A stretch of 64,000 nucleotides of DNA. It comes from Loxodes magnus (lineage: Eukaryota; Ciliophora; Karyorelictea; Loxodida; Loxodidae). Position 1 is the first letter of the stretch, and the number at the start of each line of letters is the position of its first letter. Shown here piece after piece: positions 38,801 through 49,535 of the stretch. A program made the translations under genes and the position numbers. The notes under the pieces were generated by a model that was given only the letters and a program-made list of their open reading frames with translations, ran no database searches and was not told the origin of the DNA. The stretch spans positions 1,426,001 through 1,490,000 of the forward strand of contig CAMPDV010000015.1 of the NCBI GenBank assembly GCA_946699065.1, in the 5' to 3' direction.

Positions 38801-39481
38801 TGTAAATTATTTGATCTGTCATTGAATACTTCTACATCCTCAGGAGCCATGTTTCCAAATAATAAGTATGGATTTAAAAATATTGGAAGACTAGATTTCT
38901 CTATAAATGGTATAATTCCCTTATTAATTCGATAATTTATTTAACTCTAAGTCAGTAAATCAACATCAATAGAATCTTCATCTTCCATGAACAAGCTTAT
39001 AACAGATCCTTATCTATAACAATTAGTCTTTTAAAACGGTCTGTAGCACAACGTTTTGTAATCATAATTAACATCATTAACAGTGATGTTTAGCTTACTT
39101 TCTAGTGTTAAGATGAATTTATAGATGCTTACTAACTTTTTCTGTTCTAGGATGTTGTTATCTTTTTATAGCTTAGTTTCTTTCTTTGCTATGAAATAAA
39201 TCCTCGTTTTTCTAGAAGGCTGATGGATATATTAGTCATACTTCTGCTTGTCCTTCTAAATTCAATTTTCCGTATCAACTCACTAATTTCAAATATCTTT
39301 ATCATCTGAATAGTATAAACCAAACATGAGCACCACAGCAAAGGTACAACCTAAGAAGATAAGCAAAGTATATCTCTTGTAAATTAGTTTAGACAAAGTA
39401 AGGGAGAGTCTTTCTCATTTCTAGTTATTGCTAATTATTCTTATAAACTTACCTTTGAAAGCAGGCATTCAATGAGTTCAT
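35872..39481 (-). CDS. Patched/sterol-sensing-type RND transporter (1169 aa, six exons)
   Basis: Exons on the minus strand: 39481-39453, 39430-38260, 38239-37289, 37271-37002, 36979-36767 and 36747-35872, together 1170 codons including TGA. The five introns are 22, 20, 17, 22 and 19 nt, and each restores the frame of a known Patched feature. Seen in order: an N-terminal TM; a first extracellular loop; a sterol-sensing-like TM bundle ending in LTIDIRR then RADCC; a second TM and loop (WYSAVRYFILND, NNWY); a C-terminal TM bundle with FPIAVDYTLH, matching the family's G-x-x-VDY-x-x-H; and a ~280-residue Gln/Glu/Lys-rich cytoplasmic tail. The first-half GVDD-type motif reads GSHD. Several TGA codons read as Trp, for example three in DIWNQWVDTENWI. 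It is a membrane protein likely moving sterols or other lipids, or sensing them. The fifth intron has a less typical donor (GTCCTA); the start with the 22-nt intron is preferred over ATG 39468. Confidence 0.92.
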
Positions 39482-40041
39482 TTTTCTAGTTATTAATAAG
39501 TTACTTGAATATTAATATTTTGAAAACTGAAAATCTTTCCATAAGGTTTATAGATAAGTTAAAATAGTTTCAGTTGACTCTATTTTTCTTACCTTGAAAT
39601 TCTATTTTTACCATATCTTTTACTTCTTTATTCTTATTTGAGTTAATTAGCATACTTATTATGCCTTTATAAAGCTTCATTTGTACACTTAAGAAACTCT
39701 TACTATTTTTAGTTTAATGCTTAGGGTTTTAATTATATATGAGAATAAGTACTTTGGAAGCAGATATTTGTAGTACCTTATTAAACACGTAGCATCAGCT
39801 AATTTTTTAGACTACTCTTCATTATGTTTAAGTTAGAGCAGTTTTGAATGCTTCTTATATTTCATAACATTCTTTTATCTTCTTCTACCTTCATTAGCAA
39901 ATAAAGAGCTGAAATTACTAATAAATGATCCTTAAAATTAGAAGCTAAATATAGACTACTAGAGAGCTTACTTCAACTATTCAAAGTATGCCTTATAAAT
40001 GGAACTAGGTATAGTCTTCACTTGCTATACTAGTAAAAAGT
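39482..40041. other. Divergent intergenic region
   Basis: About 560 bp between the transporter gene (leftward) and the next gene (rightward). It must hold the 5' signals of both, but I see no distinctive motif. Confidence 0.4.
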
Positions 40042-40056
40042 ATGGGATAATCATAT

Positions 40057-41861
40057 ATGGAAGGGATTAGAATCTGGTTTTTCTAAATATAGCTATTACT
40101 TTTTTTGGTCTTCGTGCTCATTCACTAGTAGTGTAAAATTGACTTTATGTATTCTGGTTACACATTCTAGTTTGATAGTAATCAACAAAGGAGAAAGCTA
40201 TCTATAATAATAAGAAAGGAGAAAATAACTCTCGAATAGAAATTAAATTAGGCAGGCTGGAGTTTTAATGGCCTTAGTTCTGAAAATATATTTGGCTTAA
40301 CCTCTGATAGAGAAAAGTTAAAAGAACGAAATAGAGTAATGAATTTTATATCAGAAGTAGATATTAGAAGAAAGCAACTAAAAAGCAATAGAAAGTAGGA
40401 TAAAAGTAAGCATTTAAATACTAACTTAGTTATTGAAATGATTTCTAACGAAATAAATTTAAAATTCAACAAGAGATACAAGAATTTATATCCTCTTATT
40501 TAAATATAAGTTACAGTAAGATTGTAGTAGCTTGTTTAACTATAATGTAATACTGTTTGCTTAAATAAAGCTAAAGCTACTGTAATATGTTTCGTTTATA
40601 ATTAATTATAAAATGGCTAAAGCTAAAGAGATATCTCTAAATTGCTATTTTTAATATCTTAATAAATAGTTAGAACGAGCTTAGATATATTAACTACTGT
40701 TAAATAGTTACTAACTAAGGAAGATTAAGAATTAGCGTAAGGACAATTTTAGCTAAGAGTAGAAATTATTCCTTCAGATATAGATTGATTAATCATATTG
40801 AAGAGAAGTGTAAAAGTGATTAATAAGCCTTAAAGACATTAAAATCATTTGCGAATAAAAAACTAGAAACATACTTAAAGGATTTAGATTAAAGTCTATT
40901 ACTTGATATGATATACAAGCGATTTAAAGAATAAAGCAATCAGCCTGTTTATAAAAACAATCAAAGGAATCAAAACTTTGAATAGTATGATAAGATGATG
41001 ATATTAGATATGCCTTCAGTAACTGCATCATGCAGTCTTTATGGTTTGTACCAAATTCTCATTAGCTTCTATATATTCTACTTATAATCTCTAAACTCTT
41101 TATTTATCTTTTTTATTCTTTTTAAATAATTAAAACTTAAAAGGACACAATTCTGAGGAAAGTTTATTAAAGAGCTTTTAAGTATTTGAATTAAAGGGAT
41201 TGGAATAAAATAGTAAATACCAAGAATCTCTTTAGTAGTCACTCTTTTTATATCCAATATGCTTATATTCCAAAATTATATGCAATTATGTTTATTAGGA
41301 GGAATAGAAAATCTTGTGATAGTTGGAAAAAGAAAAGATGTATAAAGCTAAACTTTTGAAACTATATTTAAGCTTTCTTCCAAATATTCCAATCAGTTAG
41401 AATCTGGTAGATACATAATAGGCAGGCCAATGAAAATAGCCAATCTCTCTATCTAAATAACTAATTCAGAGAACTTAATAAAAAGTGATAATAAAGACTA
41501 ATAGCTAAATAAATTGGCAAGTATTTAGTAACTAAGCAAAACTTAGTCTAAGAACCTTGGATAGTTCTACAAAAGAATAAAATAGCAAATTTCTTAAAAT
41601 AATTAGAAAATTAAGATACTTAAATGGAAAACTATTTCTTGTTAATTCAATAATTTTAATTTTATTCATAATCAACTAGAAATAATTAAAGCCATAAACT
41701 CAGAATAGAAACTTTTTATTTTAAGAACTAACTAGAATAATTTTCTAATCTCAAGATCTCTTTTATAACTTGCTTATAAACTAGGATATAACTGACAATT
41801 AGAGTATCTACTCTAACTCTTTAATCTCTTGCTTTTATTCTTAAATAATCAATATGAGTGA
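40057..41861 (+). CDS. Putative membrane protein, at least one intron
   Basis: The N-terminal part is open from ATG 40057 (alternative ATG 40042) with a hydrophobic segment QLLLFLVFVLI near residues 12-25, like a signal anchor. A second frame, entered by an unplaced short intron between ~40.55 and 40.78 kb, runs from about 40785 to TGA 41859-41861. It includes hydrophobic stretches (YQILISFYIFYL; LFIFFILF; SLVVTLFISNMLIF) and a globular-looking segment (LGGIENLVIVGKRKDV; GRYIIGRPMKIANL). A few TGA codons read as Trp. It is tandem to the RING/octad gene 318 bp downstream. I do not recognise the family. Confidence 0.5.
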
Positions 41862-42178
41862 AAAATGAAAAGAATTAGCTATATCTTCAGCTAATTTAAA
41901 TCAGTTCCAATTTAAATTATTTTATAATGAAATATTACCATAAATTTTCCTCTCCCCATAGATTCTTCTCTACTAATTAAAGTCTAAAATAATTAGAAAT
42001 ACTCAGTCTTAAGAATGCATAAAGCATAACTCGTTGAAAATATTTCTAATAAAGAGTTATAATAGTAAGGTAGATATAATAAATAAGAATAGATGAAATG
42101 AAGATTCTAAAATAATTTAGAAAGGCTTATTTCATTATACTTATGTTTGCTTATTATATTTTTATTTTATAATTTATA

Positions 42179-44788
42179 ATGGGCTTCCCTCTTGAAATTT
42201 TCACTAGCTAAGTGGATCTTTAGTTCTTCTGCTTTGTTTGTTGAGATGTTCTTGAAAACGCGGTTAGATGCTTGAGTTGTTTGAAATAGTTTTGCTGAAG
42301 TTGTGTTGAGTAGTAAATATTAGCGAAAAAGAGTTGTCCATGATGTAAGTAAGAGATTGAAGTGGGATCTTCAGAGAACAATTAACTGATCATGAGTCTA
42401 TAAGCTAAGTGCATGAACTTGCGGTGTAATTAGATAATTCCTTTATTTTAGCTTAAGGAACACTTAGAAAATGATTAAGCTAATACAATAAAGGAGCCTT
42501 AATTCTAAGAAGTGTAAAAACTATATCTCCAATAGTAAAATCAGGCTGAGAATGAGGGATATGAGAAATATCTATAATAAGGTAACTTTCTACAGAACGA
42601 AGTTATTCAGAGTTAATCAATAAACGAAACCATTGAAAATTGCTAGATCTGCTAATCTAAAATAAATCAAAACGAAGAGAAATACAGAATATGCTTTATA
42701 TGCTAACGGGTTGTATGTGATAATTGCTAAACTAAAAAATGCATGAATTGCAAAAAAGACGTTTGCCAAGAATGTTGCCAAAATTTTTGCACTAACTGTT
42801 AGAAGCCTATATGCTACATGTGCAAGTCTGTTAACTGTTAAAGCTGTCAAAATCCAATATGCAACAAATGTAACACAAAAATATGCAATAACTGTTTTAG
42901 TCCTATCTGTAAATCTTGCTAGTGGCAACGATGTGTAAGTTGCTATAATTATATCTGCTTTACTTGTGAGAAAGTATGGTGCAAAACTTGCAAAAACGTG
43001 GTATGCAAAATGTGCTAGAAAATAAAAGAGACAAATTTATAAGATCCCTAATGCTTGTCCTGCTCAACCAACTAGTTCTGTATATGCTAGAAGACTAATA
43101 GAAACAAATTTAGGACAAAATAGTGTGTAAACTGCAAAACCAATTTCTGCTATAATTGCCATCTATAGCAATGCATTATGTGTACTAATTCTATCTGCTT
43201 CAAATGCTAGAAAAAAAAATGTCTGAGATGCTAAAAGTTTTTATGCAACGACTGTACATTTAATTAATGCGGGGGTTGTAATAAGCAAATCTGCCGTAAG
43301 TGCTGAACAAAAAATTGCACTGGATGCAAAAGAAAATTATGCAAAGATTGTAAGATTAAACGATGCAATAAATGTAACTTAATTTATTGCTTTATTTGCG
43401 AATTAAATAGATGCTATTAATGCTAGAAAAGCTACTGCTAGAGTTGTCCTTTAGAAGAGTGCAAAACATGTTTAAAAAAATTTTGCTTTAAATGTTGCAG
43501 TTAATGTCCCAAATGCTCACTCGTTTAATGCTTGGAATGCCAAGAATAAGTTTGTGATATATATAACCAGAAATGTGAGAATTGCACTATACAAAATTGC
43601 ATTTCTTGCGTTAAATAGTTCTGTAGTATTTGCTATAAAAGTAACATTTGTGATATATGTTAACTTAAGTAATGCAAAACTTGCTCTTTCACAAACTGCT
43701 AAAAATGCTCTAAATAAGCTTGCAAAAATTGTATAGAAAGATGTTCTGGCTGCAATCATAAATTCTGCCCAAGTTGCATTTCGTTAGATTGCTAGAATTG
43801 CTAGAAACTTTGTGATAAATGCACATCTACCTGTTAACATTGCTAAATAGCAATTTGCATAAAATGCACCAAAAAATAATGCATTAACTGTAATTTCTAA
43901 ACTTGTGTTGATTGTGACTATTAATCTTGCTAAGTAGACAAAATTCCATAAGCTTTCGATAATGCTGATTAAAGCTTTTATATGATAGAATACAGAAAAT
44001 CTAAGAAAAGCTATTCTACAAGCGAAATTAGAGAATAACTAGAGAAAATAAGCTGATATGCCAGTATGACTTTAGCTGAAGCTTGAGACGAATGTATGAA
44101 TTTCTTTTAAGATGAGAAATGAAACATTAAAGATGATTTAGCCTTAGCAAAACATTGCTGTGCTCGATTATGAACAATGGGTGGTTATACTCAACTCGCA
44201 TGAACGAGTACTCGTATTTTAATTAGCTTGATAAAGTTCTAGAGAGGATAATTAACTAACAAATGAAATTATTCTTAAGAGTACTGCATAGATATTTTAT
44301 AAACTTTAATTCCGTGAATTAGAATGCTTAATAACTTCATAATAGAAGAAAGTCAAAAAAAGAATAAGGAAGCATTCACTGTTTGGAGAGCTATAGATGA
44401 TGTATGCTTATAAGAACTAGACGAGTAAAAAATATATAGGAAAGGATTCAGAATCCCACATTATTTGGCCACTTCAATAAATAAATAAGTAGCAATGGCT
44501 AGATTGTAATATACTCCTGAAGGTGAAACGGGAACTTTGCTAGAAATTGAAATTCCATAAGAATGCTTACATGCTGTTTACGTTGATTAGCTTTCAGCTT
44601 ATGGTGATAGTGAATTCAATAATAACGGTGAAAAAGAGGTACTTATAGTTCCTTTTTCTGTTTTTTGAATACATGATATTAGTTATGTTTATTTTACAGT
44701 GAGCTTTAGATAAATCCTTACTAAAGTTATAAAAATGAAATTAGCTCAAAATAATAGACTTCACGAATTTTGGAGAGCCTTTATCTGA
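42179..44788 (+). CDS. RING - TRAF-type zinc finger - CxxC-octad array - ADP-ribosyltransferase protein
   Basis: One frame starts at ATG 42179. Residues ~16-60 are a RING: CFVC, CLSC, FCWSC and CPWC. A TRAF-like zinc finger follows (KCMNLRCNQIIPLFQLKEHL, ~88-107). From residue ~155 (NCQICQS) to ~588 the chain is a CxxCxxxx array, for example CNKCNTKICNNCFSPI. After a helical linker comes a mono-ADP-ribosyltransferase fold of the R-S-E class: Arg737 in VWRAI, Ser766 in YLATSINK, and the E-x-E pair Glu818/Glu820 in EKEVLIVPF, so catalysis of NAD-dependent ADP-ribosylation is plausible. In-frame TGA codons read as Trp, including one inside CPWC and one in FCWSC. The 3' end is uncertain: TGA 44666-44668 directly follows the last conserved strand, TGA 44786-44788 is the next in frame, and an 18-nt intron at 44682-44699 is possible. 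The combination suggests a large ubiquitin-ligase-like scaffold with an ADP-ribosylating end (inference). Confidence 0.87.
42641..43940 (+). repeat. 24-bp-period CxxCxxxx codon array
   Basis: Cys codons (tgc/tgt) alternate at 9- and 15-base spacing through about 1.3 kb, giving roughly 50 octads with a few irregular steps. Unlike the array at 1-5 kb there is no long-period near-identical repeat, so individual octads here are old and diverged. Confidence 0.93.
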
Positions 44789-47700
44789 GCCAAGCTAAGG
44801 ACCATAAGTATAAATTTTTTATATATCTTAATCAATAAAAACTTGAACCATATTTAGTTATTTAAACTCTCGCTAGAAGCTATCTAATTAATTCAATAGA
44901 TTAAGGTTTAACAACAGAAAAGCCAATCAAAGTTCTTACCAAATGCTTGTATAATAAATTTTTATGATAAGTCTATCACCTTCTTAAGTTCATTTTGCTT
45001 CACTTAGCTTTTCAATTTTTACCCTTTAAATTTTAAATTTCAAAGCAGTAGGCAAACATTCTTAGTCAGTTCTAAATTCTAATAAATTTGTATTCTAGCA
45101 ATCTAAAATTAAAGTTCAGAAAGCTAGAATTAAAGATTTGATAGTATAAGTCTCTAAGGCATTGAGAAGACAATAAGCTAAGATGGCTATATTAGCTAAT
45201 TTTCTTTCTAAAACCTTTTAAATTAAAAGAACTAAACTTATCAAAGTATAGATGGAATTTTTAATCTCCTAACTTTATCTCTTTTATCCTTGCTAATGAT
45301 AAACAAAGAAGCATACTTTTAGTGTTAAAGAGATCGAGCCTAAAACGACCAGATATAGAATAATTTAAAATACTATAAAAGGATATATTCCCAATATTTT
45401 ACCAGTTTAAAGTTAAAGCTTATTAATAGTTTATAATTAGGTCAAATATACTTTTATCTTACTTAGATGAGTTTTTGTGAAGATGAGGTTATAGGATATC
45501 ATTATTCTCTTATGAAAGAATGCATAAGCCTTTTCAAAGTACTATAAATACATAAACAATCAAACTTTCATAGAATTCTGTATACTATGATTAGATATCT
45601 GCTTTATTCTCTTTTGTATTCTGACTACTCTTTTATCATGCTAGATAATTTTATTCTGGAAATTAAAACTAGTCATCAGGAAAAGTTTCTCTATTCAACA
45701 TAGTTAAGCAACGTTTGCCTAATAGCTTATATTAGTTAAATTTATATTCTCTATCCTCTTAGTTTGATTTATTATTTATAAGCATTTAATCTAACCAAGT
45801 GAGATAATTAGAATGCAGACTTTCTATATATAAAGTTAGATTTCTAAGCTATACAAAGGTAGCTAAATCCTCACTAAGCAATACTCTTATATTACATCTT
45901 TCCATTTAATGCTGCTATTATATATGATTATGGCATATCTATTATATTCCTATTTATTAAACCTAAGTACATAAGCATTATCAGCTTATAGTAGAAGATA
46001 TAAAGAAATAAACTGATTTAAGAGAAATGAGCAGGATAACTTTATAATGGAAAGAAGTAAAAAGGGTAAGTATAAAAGCTTAAGAGTAGATAAGAGTTAA
46101 AAGGATTAGAAGAGTCATTTATTATTATAGCAGCATAGTAACTTAAAACTATTCAATGAGTAGTTTTCCTTTCAGGTATAAAAGCTATATTCACTATATA
46201 AATCTATTTAAGAACTTATTACTTTATAACTAAAGAATAACTAATACTAAAGGTATTCTGATAAGTATCTAAATTACATTATAGACTTAGTAGCTCTGTA
46301 GTTATAAAATAATTAAACTAGAAAGTTAAAAATCAAAGTTAGAATTAATTTCCAAAATAAAGGCTAAATTAGATTAAATTCTCATAGGGTGGATGATGAA
46401 TAAGCTTTAACTGAAATGCTATAAAATAAATTTACCTAGGATATCTTAAGTTAGTGTGAGTTATAGATTAAAAGTATAAGCAATATAATAATATGTTAGT
46501 TATATGTATAAGGTAAGGAAAATAAACTTTTAGGTTTAAATAAGAGTTTAAAATTAATAAATAGAAGCTAGAAAATAAAAGCATGGAAAGCAATAAATTA
46601 ATACAAATAAGCTTGACATATTTCAATCTCTTAGATTTAAAAATGTTCTCGTTTATTGCTTTGCTTAGAAAATTTTTATGATAAAGACAGTTAGATTTTG
46701 GATAAATTGAAATGCTTAAAAGCCAAGAATGATAAAAAAAAATAGCATAATAACTTAGAATTAATTGATTAAAGAGGATTATATCACAAGTCTATGTAGC
46801 AAATTAATTTTTATAAGTAGATAACTAATGAAGAACAATTAGCTTTATAGATTATATATCAATAACTATAATCTTTTTATGAAATCTTAATAAAATTGAT
46901 TCTCATTCTTATTTCTTGCACAGAAGTATCTGTTTTGACTTCCACTTAAGGTAATTAAAGTGTTTTAAGCAGTGCTAATATTTCCATTCGGTTTCTTTAA
47001 GTGAGTAATCTTTCAAATTATTGTTTTTATCTCTAATTATACTAAAAATCAGTTCAAAGTATTTATAGCCTAAGAAAAGTTTTCATCTGTTTAAACTCTT
47101 TAGTATTAGACTTTGTATATTAGAGAAAACTATTTCAGCCAATCAAAGCAAATAACTCTTAATAAAGTTTTAGAAAGGTGATGGTAGAGTTTATCTTCCC
47201 ATTCTAGAGATTTTATAGTCACTTAAGTTTAAAAAGCTAGATAATTTATTAATATTCAAATATTTGAGCTTAATTTAAGTCTTAGATAAATTAAGGATTT
47301 CTATTACTAGGTGATAAAGTATCATCCTCTAGCAATAAATAAGTGTATATTTATAAAGCTGCTATTAAATTATAGAGACTGAAAGCTTAAAACAAATTAC
47401 AATGATTTAATAGCTTAATAGCAGCTTATTTCTTTAATTCTCTTTATAGCTAGCAAGTAAATAAAAGCATTTAGTTAGATTTATAATTAAGACTTTTATA
47501 TTTGGAAATAGTTGAAGAAACCATTAAGCTTTTAATCCATTTAAACAGTTACTATCTATGATAACTTTTAAATTATAAAATCTTCAAAATAGATTAAGAT
47601 TATAATTATATAGAGTCAAATAAATGAAAGGAATAGCTTACTAAAAGGATATAATAGATAGAGAAACTAACCAAAGAAACTTATTTTTGCTGATTTAATT

Positions 47701-48882
47701 GTATGTTAAATATTGCTTTAGATGTAAGCTAGATTCATAGTTTAGATTTATATAGAAGGTATTAATAATATGAATATGGAAATCAAAAGCTACAGAAATC
47801 AAGTTCTGATTACAAGAATATAAGCATCTCTTAGTATGGAATCGTTATTTAAACTTATTAAACCAATATACAAAAAGAAAGGATAGCCCAAAGTTTATTT
47901 AATACTAGTAGAAGAAAGAGCACAATTTGCATATAGCTGTTAAATAAAATTTGATCAAAAATACTTTACTTAAGTAAGCAATTTTAAAACTGTAGCAACT
48001 AGCATTTATAGATATAAAAGTATTGTTTATTTATACGTTAAACATAGCCATACCCCTATTAAAATGATTATTTATATTTATCTTGGCTATTAAAATCATG
48101 TATATCAAAGCTACTCTGCTTAGTTGATAATTAATGAAGATTATCTCTTTCATTTTATCCTTTATTAGGAATATCTTTTGGCTTTAATCTAAAAGCTAGA
48201 AAGCTATATAATTTGTTTATGACTAAGTTTAATATTTAACCTGCTTAAAATTTAAGCTTTTCTGTATTTATTTCAGAGTTTTTTAAGCCAGGTATTTAAA
48301 AATTTTTAATCATTTCAAAATACTTTCAAGTCATTACAGTCAAAATTTGCCTTAAAACTTCTATTAATATCTTTTTCCTACTTCGTGATGATTATATTAT
48401 ACGATAAATATTTGCTTGATAGATATGCTTTTAGACTAACAATCAGATACTATGGATGGTCTTAAAAGACACTTTTAAATATACAACTAACTTTTCCTCA
48501 GTTAGAAACTTCTCCATTATTTAGTTAATCAAATAAAGCTTCTGCTAAAATTTATATAACTGTTTTCTATCTACCTTAGCAAATTAAAAGTACTTTATAT
48601 AGAATTATAAGGGGATTTTATATATAAGTTCTCTTGAATTTTTACTCATGAAATAATCAAAAAGCTATTAAAAGTTTCATTAAGCAAGCAAAGAATAATC
48701 TAGTTCATTATTGTCTTACCAAATGCTATTTTCTTTGATTTTTATATTTATTTTCCATTATAAAATGGTTTAGTATTTTCTTAGTTAAAGGAAAATAAAG
48801 CTAGCTTGCTTATTTTACTTAAGTTATAGAAATTTAGTTATTGCTTCTATTTTTAAAATAGATATATTAAATATATTATGTC
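44789..48882. other. Long AT-rich stretch, no firm gene
   Basis: The only candidate worth noting is a plus-strand frame of 112 codons without internal TGA, ATG 45467 to TGA 45800-45802, starting MSFCEDEVIGYHYSLMKE. Such length is not unusual by chance in this composition, and no domain is seen. The rest is featureless to me. Confidence 0.3.
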
Positions 48883-49446
48883 TCATATAAATTTGAAAGC
48901 TAATGAACTACAAAGAACCTTTACACTTGAATCATTAAGTTTTTGCTTTTTGGTTACCTCTTGATCTAGATCCTCTTAATGCTTGGTTTTAATTTTTAAA
49001 GATGCTAGATTTTCCTAGGAATTGCTGTTTAAATTATATTTTTCAATTATTTGATCTAGCAATATTTTTACCTAATCTTTGTTTATTCCTTGAATTTATC
49101 TTTAGCATTCTTCATATAACTACTTTTTATCTTAGCTTAATTTCTAAAAAAGGCTTAGCAGTATTTTTTCTTTCTCCTCAGTCATCTCAAATTTATTTAG
49201 AGGTAGCAAAACTTAAAACCATCTTTTTTTACACTGTCTTCCTATCCTTACTTCCTTCTTGTGGAAATCAGAATTAAGATCTCTCGCAATCTTTGCCCAC
49301 ATTACTTTTCTACTTGATGCATTCACAATTGAGGTAATTAGTTAGTCTTCCTATTTAGTCCAATTTACTCTTACGTACTTTCTTCCTCCCAAAGCCCACT
49401 GTTGACAAATCAACTAATTTTAAGCTTTTAGATCTGTCTAAATCAT
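48883..49446 (-). CDS. Myb/SANT-domain protein (187 aa)
   Basis: A single exon runs from ATG 49444-49446 to TGA 48883-48885, with no in-frame TGA before the stop. Residues ~26-75 match a Myb DNA-binding repeat: W-T-K-Q-E-D near the start (VNWTKQEDQLI), then a central Trp (MWAKIARDL) and the third-helix RQCKKRWF. A second, weaker helix-rich segment follows (MTEEKEKILLSLFQKL), reminiscent of the next Myb repeat but lacking its tryptophans. The C-terminus is Lys/Gln-rich. It probably acts as a nuclear DNA-binding or chromatin protein. Three TTACGTA-type motifs lie 45-80 bp upstream of the start. Confidence 0.85.
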
Positions 49447-49490
49447 TTTTATTAATATTAAAATTCTTAAGCTTTATATAGACCAAGATA

Positions 49491-49525
49491 ATTACGTATC
49501 CATTACGTAATTTAGATTACGTAAT
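49491..49525. promoter_or_regulatory. Cluster of TTACGTA(A) palindromes upstream of the Myb gene
   Basis: TTACGTA occurs at 49492-49498 and the full palindrome TTACGTAA at 49503-49510 and 49517-49524. CG dinucleotides are rare here, so three copies in 35 bp stand out. The position, just before the Myb gene's ATG on the opposite strand, suggests a transcription-factor site. The 8-mer equals the consensus of bZIP factors of the PAR/CEBP type; the binder here is unknown. Confidence 0.3.
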
Positions 49526-49535
49526 ATGTAATTAT

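Noticed and set aside
43517-43759. Standard-code open frames on both strands inside the octad array (hydrophobic peptides)
   Set aside because: They are shadows of the CxxC array; the 24-bp periodic Cys frame on the plus strand explains the whole stretch.
42641-43940. Metallothionein or classical tandem zinc-finger assignment for the octads
   Set aside because: Metallothioneins use CxC/CC clusters and classical fingers need a second ligand pair 12 or more residues away; the strict C-x2-C-x4 spacing fits neither.
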